The notes beneath the pieces are model-generated. The model was not told the origin of the DNA. It saw only the letters and a list, made by a program, of their open reading frames with translations, and did not search any database. The position numbers and the translations under genes were made by a program. Of a DNA stretch of 64,000 nucleotides, positions 22,667-30,823 are shown one piece after another. The DNA comes from Parafrankia sp041008525. Lineage in GTDB: Bacteria > Actinomycetota > Actinomycetes > Frankiales > Frankiaceae. Every line of letters starts with the position of its first letter. The stretch's first letter is position 1. The stretch is taken from the NCBI RefSeq assembly GCF_041008525.1, contig NZ_JBFLUG010000026.1, positions 1-64,000 on the forward strand. The letters are read 5' to 3'.

Positions 22667-24644
22667 ACCCGATGGCTACGACGAGCTGCTCGCCCTGGAC
22701 GGGAGGCGCCTGCGGGAGGTGCTGGCACACAGCGAGATACCGGCGCTGCTGATGACCGTCGCCCATCTCACCGGTGACGCCGGGATCCTGCCGGACGATC
22801 TGCGCACCCCGGGGTGGCTGACGGTCCCGCAGGGTGGGCTGGACGAGACCCGCCGCCTCGCGGCCGTGGAGGCAGCCGCGGCCGCGCTGGACCGGCTGCG
22901 CGGGCCGGTCCCCGCACCGGGGCGGCCTGACCCGGAGCTGTTGCGGGCCATTGTCACCTGGGCGATGGGCCCCGACGTCGACGACCTCCTGCCGATGATC
23001 GCCGAGGAGATCGCGCTGCCCGCCCATGATCCGAAGGCACCCTCCTGGCGCCTTCCCGACGTCATCCCCCAGGGGGGAGGGGAACCCTTCGAGGTGGCGA
23101 TCGTGGGAGCCGGGTTCAGCGGTCTGCTCGCCGCCTACCGGCTCTCCCAGGCCGAGGTGCCCTTCGTCATCTACGAGAAGAACCCGGACGTCGGCGGGAC
23201 CTGGTTCGAGAACACCTACCCGGGATGCAGAACCGACGTCGCGAGCCACCTCTACAACTACTCGTTCGCTCCGAACGCCGACTGGCCGGACTTCTTCTGC
23301 AGGCATGACGTCGTGCTGGACTACCTCCGCGACTTCGTCAAGGAGGCCGCTCTCACCGAGCACATCGAGTTCGGCACCGAGGTACGCGCGCTGCAGTGGG
23401 ATGACAGGGCGGGCACCTGGCAGGTGCGCACGCGGGGCCCACGAGGTGAGGGGACCCGCACCTTCCGCGCCGTGATCAGTGCGGTCGGCCAGCTCAACCG
23501 GCCGCGGACACCCGACATCCCCGGCCGCGGCGAGTTCCGCGGAGCCGCCTTCCACTCCGCACGCTGGGACCACTCCGTCGACCTGGCCGGTAAGAGGGTC
23601 GCCGTCATCGGTACTGGCGCGAGCGCGTTCCAGATCGTGCCGGAGATCGCCGGATCCGCGGCCGAGCTCGTCGTCGTGCAACGGAACCCGCCGTGGCTGC
23701 GTCCCACACCGACCTACCGCGACCCGGTTTCACCGGAGGCCAGGTTCCTGTACCACGCACTGCCGTTCTATCTGCAGTGGCACCGCTTCTGGCTGCTGGC
23801 CCCGGGGCTGCGCGGAATACTCGAGGGCTGGATCGTCGACGGAGACTTTCCGCCCACTGAGCGATCGGTGTCCGCGCTGAACGAACAGATCCGCACGGCA
23901 CTCGAACAGGCGATGCTGGCGCAGCTCGTCGACGCCCCCTGGCTGACCGAGAAGGTGATTCCCCGTTACCCGGTCGGAGCGAAGCGCGTCCTGCGGGATG
24001 ACGGCTCCTGGCTGGCGACCCTGAAACGGGCCGACGTGCAGCTCGTGACCGCGCCGATCGACCGGATGACATCCACCGGAATCGTGGCCGGCGGCGAACA
24101 CATCGACGTTGACGTCGTCGTCTACGCGACCGGTTTCGAAGCCTCCCGCTTCCTGGCGCCGATGCAGGTGACCGGCCGCGACGGCGTGGACCTGCACGAG
24201 ATGTGGAACGGCGAGCCGCGAGCGTACCTCGGTATCTCGATTCCCCGTTTTCCCGGTTTCTACTGCATGTACGGGCCCAACACGAATCTGGTCGGACAGG
24301 GCGGAAGTATCGTGTACTTCGCGGAATGCGCGATCTCCTACATCCTGGATGCGGTTCGCCGGCAGGCAACGGGCGTCGTACCAGAAGTACGCCAGGACGC
24401 CCACGACCGTTACAACACCTGGGTGGACGAGGCGAGCGGAAAGCGTTCGTGGGGCTGGTCAAAGGTCGGCGGCTGGTACAACGAGGACGGCCGCTCGGCC
24501 ACGAACTGGCCGTTCACCGCGAGCGAGTACTGGCACAGAACCCGCACCGTCGACCCCGCCGTACACCATTTCCTCCGGTACGGGAGCGACGGCGGGCAAC
24601 CCGGAGGAGTTCTTCCGCCGACCAGACGATCCGGAGGCGAGTAG
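22656..24644 (+). CDS. Baeyer-Villiger monooxygenase, HAPMO-like with N-terminal extension
   Basis: This 662-residue flavoprotein inserts oxygen next to a carbonyl using FAD and NADPH. GAGFSG (151-156) binds FAD, the type I BVMO fingerprint FxGxxxHxxxW is present as F294...H300...W304, and GTGASA (319-324) begins the NADPH site. The first 140 residues form an extra helical domain, as in 4-hydroxyacetophenone monooxygenases. The GTG at 22656 overlaps the flavin reductase stop and follows GGAGGGGGG. In this cluster it may cleave or expand an aromatic ring or tailor an acyl side chain. It carries its own NADPH site, so it does not need the reductase. Confidence 0.93.
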   Translation: MRPEPDGYDELLALDGRRLREVLAHSEIPALLMTVAHLTGDAGILPDDLRTPGWLTVPQGGLDETRRLAAVEAAAAALDRLRGPVPAPGRPDPELLRAIVTWAMGPDVDDLLPMIAEEIALPAHDPKAPSWRLPDVIPQGGGEPFEVAIVGAGFSGLLAAYRLSQAEVPFVIYEKNPDVGGTWFENTYPGCRTDVASHLYNYSFAPNADWPDFFCRHDVVLDYLRDFVKEAALTEHIEFGTEVRALQWDDRAGTWQVRTRGPRGEGTRTFRAVISAVGQLNRPRTPDIPGRGEFRGAAFHSARWDHSVDLAGKRVAVIGTGASAFQIVPEIAGSAAELVVVQRNPPWLRPTPTYRDPVSPEARFLYHALPFYLQWHRFWLLAPGLRGILEGWIVDGDFPPTERSVSALNEQIRTALEQAMLAQLVDAPWLTEKVIPRYPVGAKRVLRDDGSWLATLKRADVQLVTAPIDRMTSTGIVAGGEHIDVDVVVYATGFEASRFLAPMQVTGRDGVDLHEMWNGEPRAYLGISIPRFPGFYCMYGPNTNLVGQGGSIVYFAECAISYILDAVRRQATGVVPEVRQDAHDRYNTWVDEASGKRSWGWSKVGGWYNEDGRSATNWPFTASEYWHRTRTVDPAVHHFLRYGSDGGQPGGVLPPTRRSGGE

Positions 24645-25802
24645 ATGCCGACGCAGAGGGAACCACTGGTCATCGCCGCCACCCGGGTGGCGGAGACGGC
24701 CGGCCGTCTCGCCACCACCATGGAAAGCTCACGCAGGCTCGACCCGGACGTCTTCAAGGCCTTCGTCGACGCCGGTCTCCTGCGCCATTTCGTCCCCGTT
24801 GATGCCGGCGGGCGGGACGGCACGTTCACCGACCTGCTACCCGCCGTCGCCGCGATCGGGGAACGCTGCACCGCATCGGCCTGGTGCGCCTCGCTCTTCG
24901 CCAGCTCGCCGAGGTTCGTCGAGTTCCTGCCTCCCGCCGGCCAGCGGGAGGTGTGGGCGCAGGGGCCGGATGTGGCGGTGGTCTGCTCCGTCGTGCCGTG
25001 CGGCACGGCCGTTCGCGAGGCGGCGGGCCTGCGGGTGAGCGGCCGGTGGCCCTACCTCAGCGGGGTCGAGTTCGCGGACTGGCTGATCGTCTGTGCACAG
25101 GTCGCCGGAACCGAACCACCGGAGCTGCGCCTGGTGGCGGTACCAGCCGCGCAGTGCCAGGTCGAGGACACCTGGTTCAGCGTGGGCATGCGGGCCACCG
25201 GCAGCAACACGGCTGTGCTCCATGACGTTCTGGTTCCGCCGCACCGGGAGTTCGCCTGGTCGGAGGTCTTCGCCGGCCGCCCGGCGCGGGAGTCGGCACC
25301 GCGGCCCGACCCGGGTCTGGCTCCGTTGCCCGCGGTGAACGGCCTGACCTTCGTCGTCCCGGCGCTCGGCGCGGCGCGGGGTGCGCTCGCCGAGCTCACC
25401 CGGTACCTGGAAAACAAGATCCAGAACGCGCCCAGGCTGCCGGGAATGCCCGGGGTGCAGGGAAACCTGGCGACCTACGAGGGTGCGCTGACCCGGTCCG
25501 CGGCCGAGATCGACGCCGCGCAGCTGGTGCTCGAGCGGGCCGCCGCCGCGGCCGACCTGCGCGGCGGCCTCGGCCGCGCCGCAGCGGTGCGCAACGCCCG
25601 TGACGGCGCGTTCGCCATCGACCTGCTCGTCACGGCGACGAACCGGATCTACCGGACCGCCGGGACGGCCGGTCAGGCCGCCGGGGGGGCGCTGGAACGG
25701 ATGTGGCGGGACGTGAACTCCGTCGCGACCCACCAGGCGCTGCAACCCGAGCCGGCGGCTCGCAACTACCTGCGGGCCGTGTTCGAGTCCGGAGCCGGAT
25801 GA
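24645..25802 (+). CDS. Acyl-CoA-dehydrogenase-fold flavin-dependent monooxygenase, second copy
   Basis: This 385-residue paralogue of the 17841-18992 product shares RLDPDVFKAFVDAGLLRHFVP, CTASAWCASL, GMRATGSNTAVLHDVLVP, PALGAARGAL and MWRDVNSVATHQALQ. It should act as an FMNH2/FADH2-dependent oxygenase on an ACP-bound or free aromatic intermediate. It starts immediately after the BVMO stop (TAG at 24642-24644, ATG at 24645), with GGAGG just upstream inside the BVMO gene, so the two are tightly coupled. The two paralogues lie in opposite operons, which suggests two separate hydroxylation positions. Confidence 0.88.
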   Translation: MPTQREPLVIAATRVAETAGRLATTMESSRRLDPDVFKAFVDAGLLRHFVPVDAGGRDGTFTDLLPAVAAIGERCTASAWCASLFASSPRFVEFLPPAGQREVWAQGPDVAVVCSVVPCGTAVREAAGLRVSGRWPYLSGVEFADWLIVCAQVAGTEPPELRLVAVPAAQCQVEDTWFSVGMRATGSNTAVLHDVLVPPHREFAWSEVFAGRPARESAPRPDPGLAPLPAVNGLTFVVPALGAARGALAELTRYLENKIQNAPRLPGMPGVQGNLATYEGALTRSAAEIDAAQLVLERAAAAADLRGGLGRAAAVRNARDGAFAIDLLVTATNRIYRTAGTAGQAAGGALERMWRDVNSVATHQALQPEPAARNYLRAVFESGAG

Positions 25803-25894
25803 GCCGCGGAGCAGGCTCACCCGGGGCCGGGACCGGGACCGGGACCGGGTTCTCCCGGGACGACAGATTTCACCAGGCAGAGGAGGAAACCCTG

Positions 25895-26917
25895 ATGGCG
25901 CCAGAGATCACGCCCGATCACATCATGCAGATCGGCATGGGATTCGAGGCATCGAAGACGCTGCTGAGCGCGGTCGAGCTCGGAGTCTTCACCGAGCTGG
26001 CCAAGGCACCGGGCGACGTCACGGCGCTGCGGGAGCGGCTCGGGCTGCACCCCCGGGGAGCGCAGGACTTCTTTGACACACTGGTCGCGCTCGGACTGCT
26101 CCGCCGGGTCGGCGGCATCTACCACAACACCGAGGAGACCGCCCGTTTCCTGGACCGCGGAAACGCCGAGTACAACTACTGCGGCAGCCTGCTGGAAATG
26201 GCCAACGGCCGTCTGTACGGAATCTGGGGGAGCCTCACCGAGGCGCTGCGGACCGGCATCGCCCAGGACGAGTCGAAGGCCACCGGGCAGGACACGTATG
26301 GCGCGCTGTACGCCGACCGGGAGCGCCTGCGCCAGTTCCTCGCCTCGATGACCGGCGTCAGTCACGCCGCGAACCTCGCCATCGCGCGGCAGTTCCCGTG
26401 GAAGGACTATTCGACGGTCGCCGACATGGGCACCGCCCAGGGCGACCTGGCCACGCAGATCCTGCTGGCGAACCCGCACCTGAGCGGTGTCGGTTTCGAT
26501 CTCCCGCCGACCGGCCCGATCTTCGCCGACTACATCGCCGGGCACGGCCTTCAGGACCGGCTGACCTTCGTGGGCGGCGACTTCTTCGTCGACGACTTCC
26601 CGCGGGCGGACGTCATCGCGTTCGGGCACATCCTGCACAACTGGGATCAGGAGCGCAAGGAGCTCCTGCTGGCCCGGGCCTGGCAGGCTCTGCCCAGCGG
26701 CGGGGCGGTGGTCGTGTACGACACGCTCATCGACGACGACCGGTCGGCGAACGCCTTTGCCCTGCTCATGAGCCTGACCATGCTTTCGGTCACCGACGGG
26801 GGCTTTGGCTACACGGCGGCCGACTGCGAGAGGTGGCTGCGCGCCGCCGGGTTCAGCCAGATCCGAACCGAGCATCTGACCGGCCCGGATTCGATGGTGG
26901 TCGGCATCAAGGAGTAG
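25895..26917 (+). CDS. SAM-dependent O-methyltransferase
   Basis: This 340-residue protein is of the acetylserotonin/DnrK-like class. An N-terminal winged-helix dimerisation domain (about residues 1-95, ITPDHIMQIGMGFEASKTLLSAVELGVFTEL) is followed by the SAM fold with VADMGTAQGDLA (a DxGxxxG variant) and the catalytic-base region FGHILHNWDQE. It probably methylates a phenolic hydroxyl of the polyketide. ATG at 25895 follows GGAGGAAACCCTG, although the frame is open upstream through the end of the previous gene. The 92-bp gap before it is rich in GGGACC repeats. Confidence 0.92.
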   Translation: MAPEITPDHIMQIGMGFEASKTLLSAVELGVFTELAKAPGDVTALRERLGLHPRGAQDFFDTLVALGLLRRVGGIYHNTEETARFLDRGNAEYNYCGSLLEMANGRLYGIWGSLTEALRTGIAQDESKATGQDTYGALYADRERLRQFLASMTGVSHAANLAIARQFPWKDYSTVADMGTAQGDLATQILLANPHLSGVGFDLPPTGPIFADYIAGHGLQDRLTFVGGDFFVDDFPRADVIAFGHILHNWDQERKELLLARAWQALPSGGAVVVYDTLIDDDRSANAFALLMSLTMLSVTDGGFGYTAADCERWLRAAGFSQIRTEHLTGPDSMVVGIKE

Positions 26918-27035
26918 CAGACCCCGGCGGCGACGCCTGTGCTACGTTCTGCCCGGTTCAGGCCGGCGGCGGTCCCGACCGCGCCTGGGGCCGTTCAGCC
27001 GGTCGCGCGCAGAATCCATCGAAAGGAATTTACCC

Positions 27036-27497
27036 ATGAGTCCCGACCAGACAGCTGCCGCGCCCCGCGGCGGAATTTCGGGGATCGACGAGAACCTGGG
27101 CGACAACGAGAGGATCGTTACTGAGTTCATCCGGTTCTTCTACAACGAGAAGGACTTCGAGCGCGCGCTCGGGCTGCTTGCCGAGAACTTCGTGAACCAT
27201 CACCCCGGTGTCGGTGTCGGTCGGGTCCGGACGGTGGAGACCTTCCGCGAGATGGCGGCCAATCCCTTCCCGGACTTCTCCCTCACCATCGCGCGGATGA
27301 TCGCGCGGGACGACCAGGTCTGGACCCACAGCGTGGCACGCATTGCCCCTGACGCGCCGCCGTCAGTCGTCGTCGACATCTGGCGGATCGAGGACGGGCT
27401 GCTCGCCGAGCACTGGGACGTCGGCCAGGCGGTGCCCGCGGGGACCTCCCTGGACGACATGATCTCCGATGCGCGGCCGCCCGAGGAGCGGACATGA
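27036..27497 (+). CDS. SnoaL-like polyketide cyclase / NTF2-fold protein
   Basis: This 153-residue protein has the SnoaL-like pattern: NERIVTEFIRFFYNEKDFERALGLLAENFVNHHPGVGVGR, then FREMAANPFPDFSLTIARMIARDDQVWTHSVA and WRIEDGLLAEHWDVGQ. SnoaL proteins catalyse late aldol ring closure in anthracycline-type pathways; others are oxygenases or have lost activity. No second, ActIV- or OxyN-type cyclase is seen, so this one may close a later ring. ATG at 27036 follows AAAGGAATTTACCC. Its stop overlaps the next start (ATGA). Confidence 0.87.
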   Translation: MSPDQTAAAPRGGISGIDENLGDNERIVTEFIRFFYNEKDFERALGLLAENFVNHHPGVGVGRVRTVETFREMAANPFPDFSLTIARMIARDDQVWTHSVARIAPDAPPSVVVDIWRIEDGLLAEHWDVGQAVPAGTSLDDMISDARPPEERT

Positions 27498-28462
27498 CCA
27501 GTGACGGAGCTCCCGCCGCTTCCACCACCATGCGCGCGGTCAGTCAACGGACGTTCGGCGGACCGGACGTTCTCGAGATCGTCGAGGTGGAACGGCCCCG
27601 ACCGCGCCTGAACGAGGTACTCGTGCGGGTGCGTGCCGCCGGCGTCAACCCGATCGACGCCCATGTTCGATCCGGCGTTCTCCCCCTGCTCGGCGCACCG
27701 CCGTTCACCGTCGGCTGGGATGTGTCGGGAGTGGTCGAGGAGGTCGCGCCGGGAGTCACCCGGTTCACGGTCGGCGACGAGGTGTACGGCATGCCGCGGA
27801 TACCGTACGCCGCCAGCGCCTACGCCGAGTACGTCGCGGCCCCGTCGCGTCAGCTGGCGCACAAGCCCGCGGCGCTGACGCACGTCGAGGCCGCCGGCCT
27901 CCCGCTCGCCGGGCTGACCGCATGGCAGGCGCTGGTGGACTGCGCCGGGCTGGCGGCCGGGCAGCGGATCCTCATCCACGGCGGTGGCGGTGGTGTCGGG
28001 CATCTGGCGATCCAGATCGCCAGGCATCGCGGGGCGGAGGTCGTCACCACCGCCAGTGCGGCCAAGCACGACTTCGTGCGCCAGCTCGGCGCCGACCAGG
28101 TTGTCGACTACCGCGCCGTCGACTTCGGCACGGTCGTGGAGCCTGTCGACGTCGTTCTCGAGACTGTCGGCGCCCACACGGCCCAGCGTTCCCTCGACGT
28201 GCTGCGGCCCGGCGGTGCGCTGATCACGATCGTCGACATGCGCGACGCCGACCTGGCCCGGCAGGCGGCCCGGCGGGGAGTCAGGTTCTTCGGCGTCACC
28301 GCCGAACCGGACCACGTCGGTCTTGCGGCGCTGGCCGAACTCGTCGACAGCGGGAAGCTGAAGCTGCACGTCGGGCATGTCGCTCCGCTCGCAGACGTGT
28401 CGAGAATCCACCGGATCCTCGACGCCGGATCCACGACCGGAAAGGCTGTTCTCACCCTCTGA
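27494..28462 (+). CDS. NADPH-dependent MDR reductase (enoyl/quinone reductase-like)
   Basis: This 322-residue medium-chain reductase has a GroES-like N-terminus (FGGPDVLEIVEVERPRPRLNEVLVRVRAAGVNPID), a Rossmann loop GGGGGVGHLAIQIA and the C-terminal pattern VGHVAPLADVSRIHRILDAG. No zinc-binding cysteines are visible. Similar proteins in benzoisochromanequinone clusters (ActVI-ORF2 type) reduce enoyl groups during pyran-ring formation, but a quinone reductase role is equally possible. It is coupled to the SnoaL-like gene by ATGA (27494-27497) and ends the nine-gene plus-strand operon. Confidence 0.9.
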   Translation: MTSDGAPAASTTMRAVSQRTFGGPDVLEIVEVERPRPRLNEVLVRVRAAGVNPIDAHVRSGVLPLLGAPPFTVGWDVSGVVEEVAPGVTRFTVGDEVYGMPRIPYAASAYAEYVAAPSRQLAHKPAALTHVEAAGLPLAGLTAWQALVDCAGLAAGQRILIHGGGGGVGHLAIQIARHRGAEVVTTASAAKHDFVRQLGADQVVDYRAVDFGTVVEPVDVVLETVGAHTAQRSLDVLRPGGALITIVDMRDADLARQAARRGVRFFGVTAEPDHVGLAALAELVDSGKLKLHVGHVAPLADVSRIHRILDAGSTTGKAVLTL

Positions 28463-28497
28463 CCAGCAGTCGAGCGCGAGCACGGCGGCGTCGGGCC

Positions 28498-28536
28498 GGG
28501 CGGCGCGCCGCCCCGGAACGAAACAGCCCGGGCTGT
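28498..28536. terminator. Two palindromes between convergent genes
   Basis: GGGCGGCG/CGCCGCCC (28498-28513) is a perfect 16-bp palindrome. ACAGCCCGGGCTGT (28523-28536) is a perfect 14-bp palindrome touching the stop codon of the minus-strand LuxR gene. Together they occupy the 73-bp gap between the MDR reductase and the regulator and probably terminate transcription from both sides. Confidence 0.65.
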
Positions 28537-29852
28537 CAGGCGCCCAGGGGCGGCTCGGCCGGGAAGCCGGCGGCCCGCGCCACCGCGGCGGCCTCACCTC
28601 GGGAGTCGACCCCGACCTTCTTGAGAATGTTCGCCACGTGGAACTTGACCGTGTGCTCGCTGATATGCAGCCGGTTGGCGATGGCCCGGTTCCGCAGACC
28701 GCTCGCCAACTGATGCAGAACATCCAGTTCGCGCGGGTTGAGCCCACTGAGCCGGTTGTTCCCGAGCTCGCCCCGTCCGCTCTCGGGCGCGGCCAGCGGC
28801 AGCTGGACGGTGACGATCGTTCCCCAGCCGGCGACGGAGTCGACGTCGATCAGGCCGTTCAGCGCGACCACCCGGTCGGTGAGGCGGTGTATCGCGAGCG
28901 CGTCGGAGGTCAGGCGCCCCGGGCCGTCGTCGCGGACGACCGTCCGCAGCTCGGTGTCGGTGACCTGCCAGCTCACCCGGATCCGGCGCACATCGCCCTG
29001 CTCCAGCATCGCGAGAACGGTGCCCCGGCCCGTGGTGCGGGCGACCCGCGCGATGTCCGGCGGCAGCATCCGCCGCGCGCCGTCGAGGAGGCTGAACTCG
29101 ACGGCGACGTCGCTGTAGCGGGACAGCAGCCCGAGCATGTCCGAGAGCCGGCCGAAGGCCTCGTCGACCACCTCCTCACGCGTGCCCAGATCGTCCTCAC
29201 TCGCCGACCGCAGCTTCACCAGCGCCGACGCCGCCAGGTCGACCGCCGTGCGGCGGGCCACGCCGTCATCGAGGCTGTTCGTGCGCAGGACACCGAGGAC
29301 CCCGGTCAGCGTGGCGACGTGCGCGTCCGTCAGATCGGCGATCGCACGGGCCTGTTCGCTGTTGGCGATCCAGGGGGTGTTCACGGGCAGCGCCGCCGGG
29401 AACAGCTCCAGGACGCGGCGGGTGGCCAGATCCCACAGCTGTTGGATCACCTCGAGCGCGACATCGTCCGGTCTGCGGTCCCCGTCGGTGAGAACGGTGA
29501 GCAGGGCACCGGCCGAACCGGGCGGCGCGGCCGCGGCGGCGAGCACCGGCCGGTGCGCACCGGCGACGTGGGCCTCCCCGAACCAGGGCTGGCCGACGTC
29601 GACATGGGTCGCCAACCTGGTCAGCTCGACGGAGGTGACATCGCCGCCGGGGTCACCGTGCAACCAGATCGGCGATTTCGGGCAGTCGCCGGTGAACATG
29701 ACCAGGGCGTTGTGCGACGCCAGGCCATCAATGCAGTCCGAAAGCGCGGGCAGTATCCCCCTCAACGGCGCCCGGAGCAGCCTCGTCGCCACCGACAACA
29801 CATACCGCGGATCCGTCCAGTCCGGTTGTTGGGGCATGGCTTGTTGGGGCAT
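28536..29852 (-). CDS. LuxR-type regulator fused to a histidine-kinase-like ATPase domain
   Basis: This 438-residue protein ends with a GerE/LuxR helix-turn-helix (LNPRELDVLHQLASGLRNRAIANRLHISEHTVKFHVANILKKVGV, about residues 365-410). A GHKL-ATPase-like segment precedes it (VVRDDGPGRL and GWGTIVTVQLPL, about 290-345). The N-terminal half may be GAF-like with a helical dimer region, but I see no phosphoacceptor H-box. It may sense a ligand or ATP and directly control nearby genes. The start is uncertain: ATGs at 29852 and 29837 (MPQQAMPQQ repeat) and 29891 are possible and none has a strong ribosome site. It is divergent from the SDR gene. Confidence 0.85.
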   Translation of the reverse strand: MPQQAMPQQPDWTDPRYVLSVATRLLRAPLRGILPALSDCIDGLASHNALVMFTGDCPKSPIWLHGDPGGDVTSVELTRLATHVDVGQPWFGEAHVAGAHRPVLAAAAAPPGSAGALLTVLTDGDRRPDDVALEVIQQLWDLATRRVLELFPAALPVNTPWIANSEQARAIADLTDAHVATLTGVLGVLRTNSLDDGVARRTAVDLAASALVKLRSASEDDLGTREEVVDEAFGRLSDMLGLLSRYSDVAVEFSLLDGARRMLPPDIARVARTTGRGTVLAMLEQGDVRRIRVSWQVTDTELRTVVRDDGPGRLTSDALAIHRLTDRVVALNGLIDVDSVAGWGTIVTVQLPLAAPESGRGELGNNRLSGLNPRELDVLHQLASGLRNRAIANRLHISEHTVKFHVANILKKVGVDSRGEAAAVARAAGFPAEPPLGA

Positions 29853-30008
29853 GGCCGGATGATAGCTGCCACGCCCATCCCATCCTCCCATTCCTTCGGC
29901 TAGTTGGTACCGGCTCGAACGAGTAGTGACCGCCGGCTCCCCGCTCTGCTCGACTTGCCCGGGCATCGGGCGACGGGATGCCCTCCAGGACTCCGAAAGG
30001 TGTAACTC

Positions 30009-30773
30009 ATGGCTGAGATCCAACCGAGCGAGAACATCGCTCTCGTCACCGGTGGTAACAAGGGAATCGGCCGGGAGGTCGTCCGCCAGCTCGCCGCCGC
30101 CGGCATGACCGTGTATCTCGGTGCCCGACATGCCGACCGCGGGCGTCAGGCGGCCCAGGAGCTCGCCGGCAGCGGCAGCGACGTCCGGTTCCTCCAGCTC
30201 GATGTCACCGACCAGAACCAGGTCGACGGCGCGGCGCTGCGCATCCGGGACGAATGTGGCCGCCTCGACCTGCTGGTGAACAACGCCGGCATCGTCGTGG
30301 AGTGGGGCGTGCCGATATCGGACGTCACCGCCGCGCTCGTGCGCGCTGCCTACGAGACGAACGTGTTCGGGGTCGTCGCGGTGACCCAGGCATGCCTGCC
30401 GCTGCTGCGGTGTTCGGCGGACCCCAGGATCGTGAACGTCTCCAGCCCGTTGGGCTCGCTGGCGTTCCTCAGCGACCAGAAGAACCCGATCTCCACCCGT
30501 CATCTGCTGCCCTACAGCTCGTCGAAGGCAGCACTGAACGCGATCACCGTGCTCTACGCCAACGCCCTGCGCGAGGAGGGAGTGCGGGTCGACGCGGTCA
30601 GTCCGGGTCTGGTGGCGACCGACCTCAACGCCCGCTCGCCCTTCAGCCGCGGTGTGCTGACACCCGAGCAGGGGGCCGCGGTCGTGGTCGGGCTCGCGCG
30701 CGGGGACGCCGAAGGCCCGGCGGGGGCCTTCCACAGCCATGACGGCTCGTCCTGGCAGACGCTTCCCTGGTGA
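30009..30773 (+). CDS. Short-chain dehydrogenase/reductase
   Basis: This 254-residue NADPH-type SDR has TGGNKGIG (residues 15-22), NNAG and the catalytic S, Y, K in NVSSPLGSLAF...YSSSKAAL. The gap between Ser and Tyr is lengthened by LSDQKNPISTRHLLP, as in carbonyl-reductase-like SDRs. It may reduce a ketone of the polyketide. ATG at 30009 follows GAAAGGTGTAACTC. It stands alone, divergent from the LuxR-type gene and convergent with the hotdog gene. Confidence 0.9.
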   Translation: MAEIQPSENIALVTGGNKGIGREVVRQLAAAGMTVYLGARHADRGRQAAQELAGSGSDVRFLQLDVTDQNQVDGAALRIRDECGRLDLLVNNAGIVVEWGVPISDVTAALVRAAYETNVFGVVAVTQACLPLLRCSADPRIVNVSSPLGSLAFLSDQKNPISTRHLLPYSSSKAALNAITVLYANALREEGVRVDAVSPGLVATDLNARSPFSRGVLTPEQGAAVVVGLARGDAEGPAGAFHSHDGSSWQTLPW

Positions 30774-30823
30774 TCACGCCGGCCCGCGCCGGGTGGCCCG
30801 GGACGTGGGTCCGGCGCGGCGGA

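Noticed and set aside
29961..29983. 7-bp inverted repeat GGGCATC/GATGCCC upstream of the SDR gene
   Set aside because: Arms of seven bases with a 9-nt spacer are expected by chance in DNA of this GC content, and no second copy was found.
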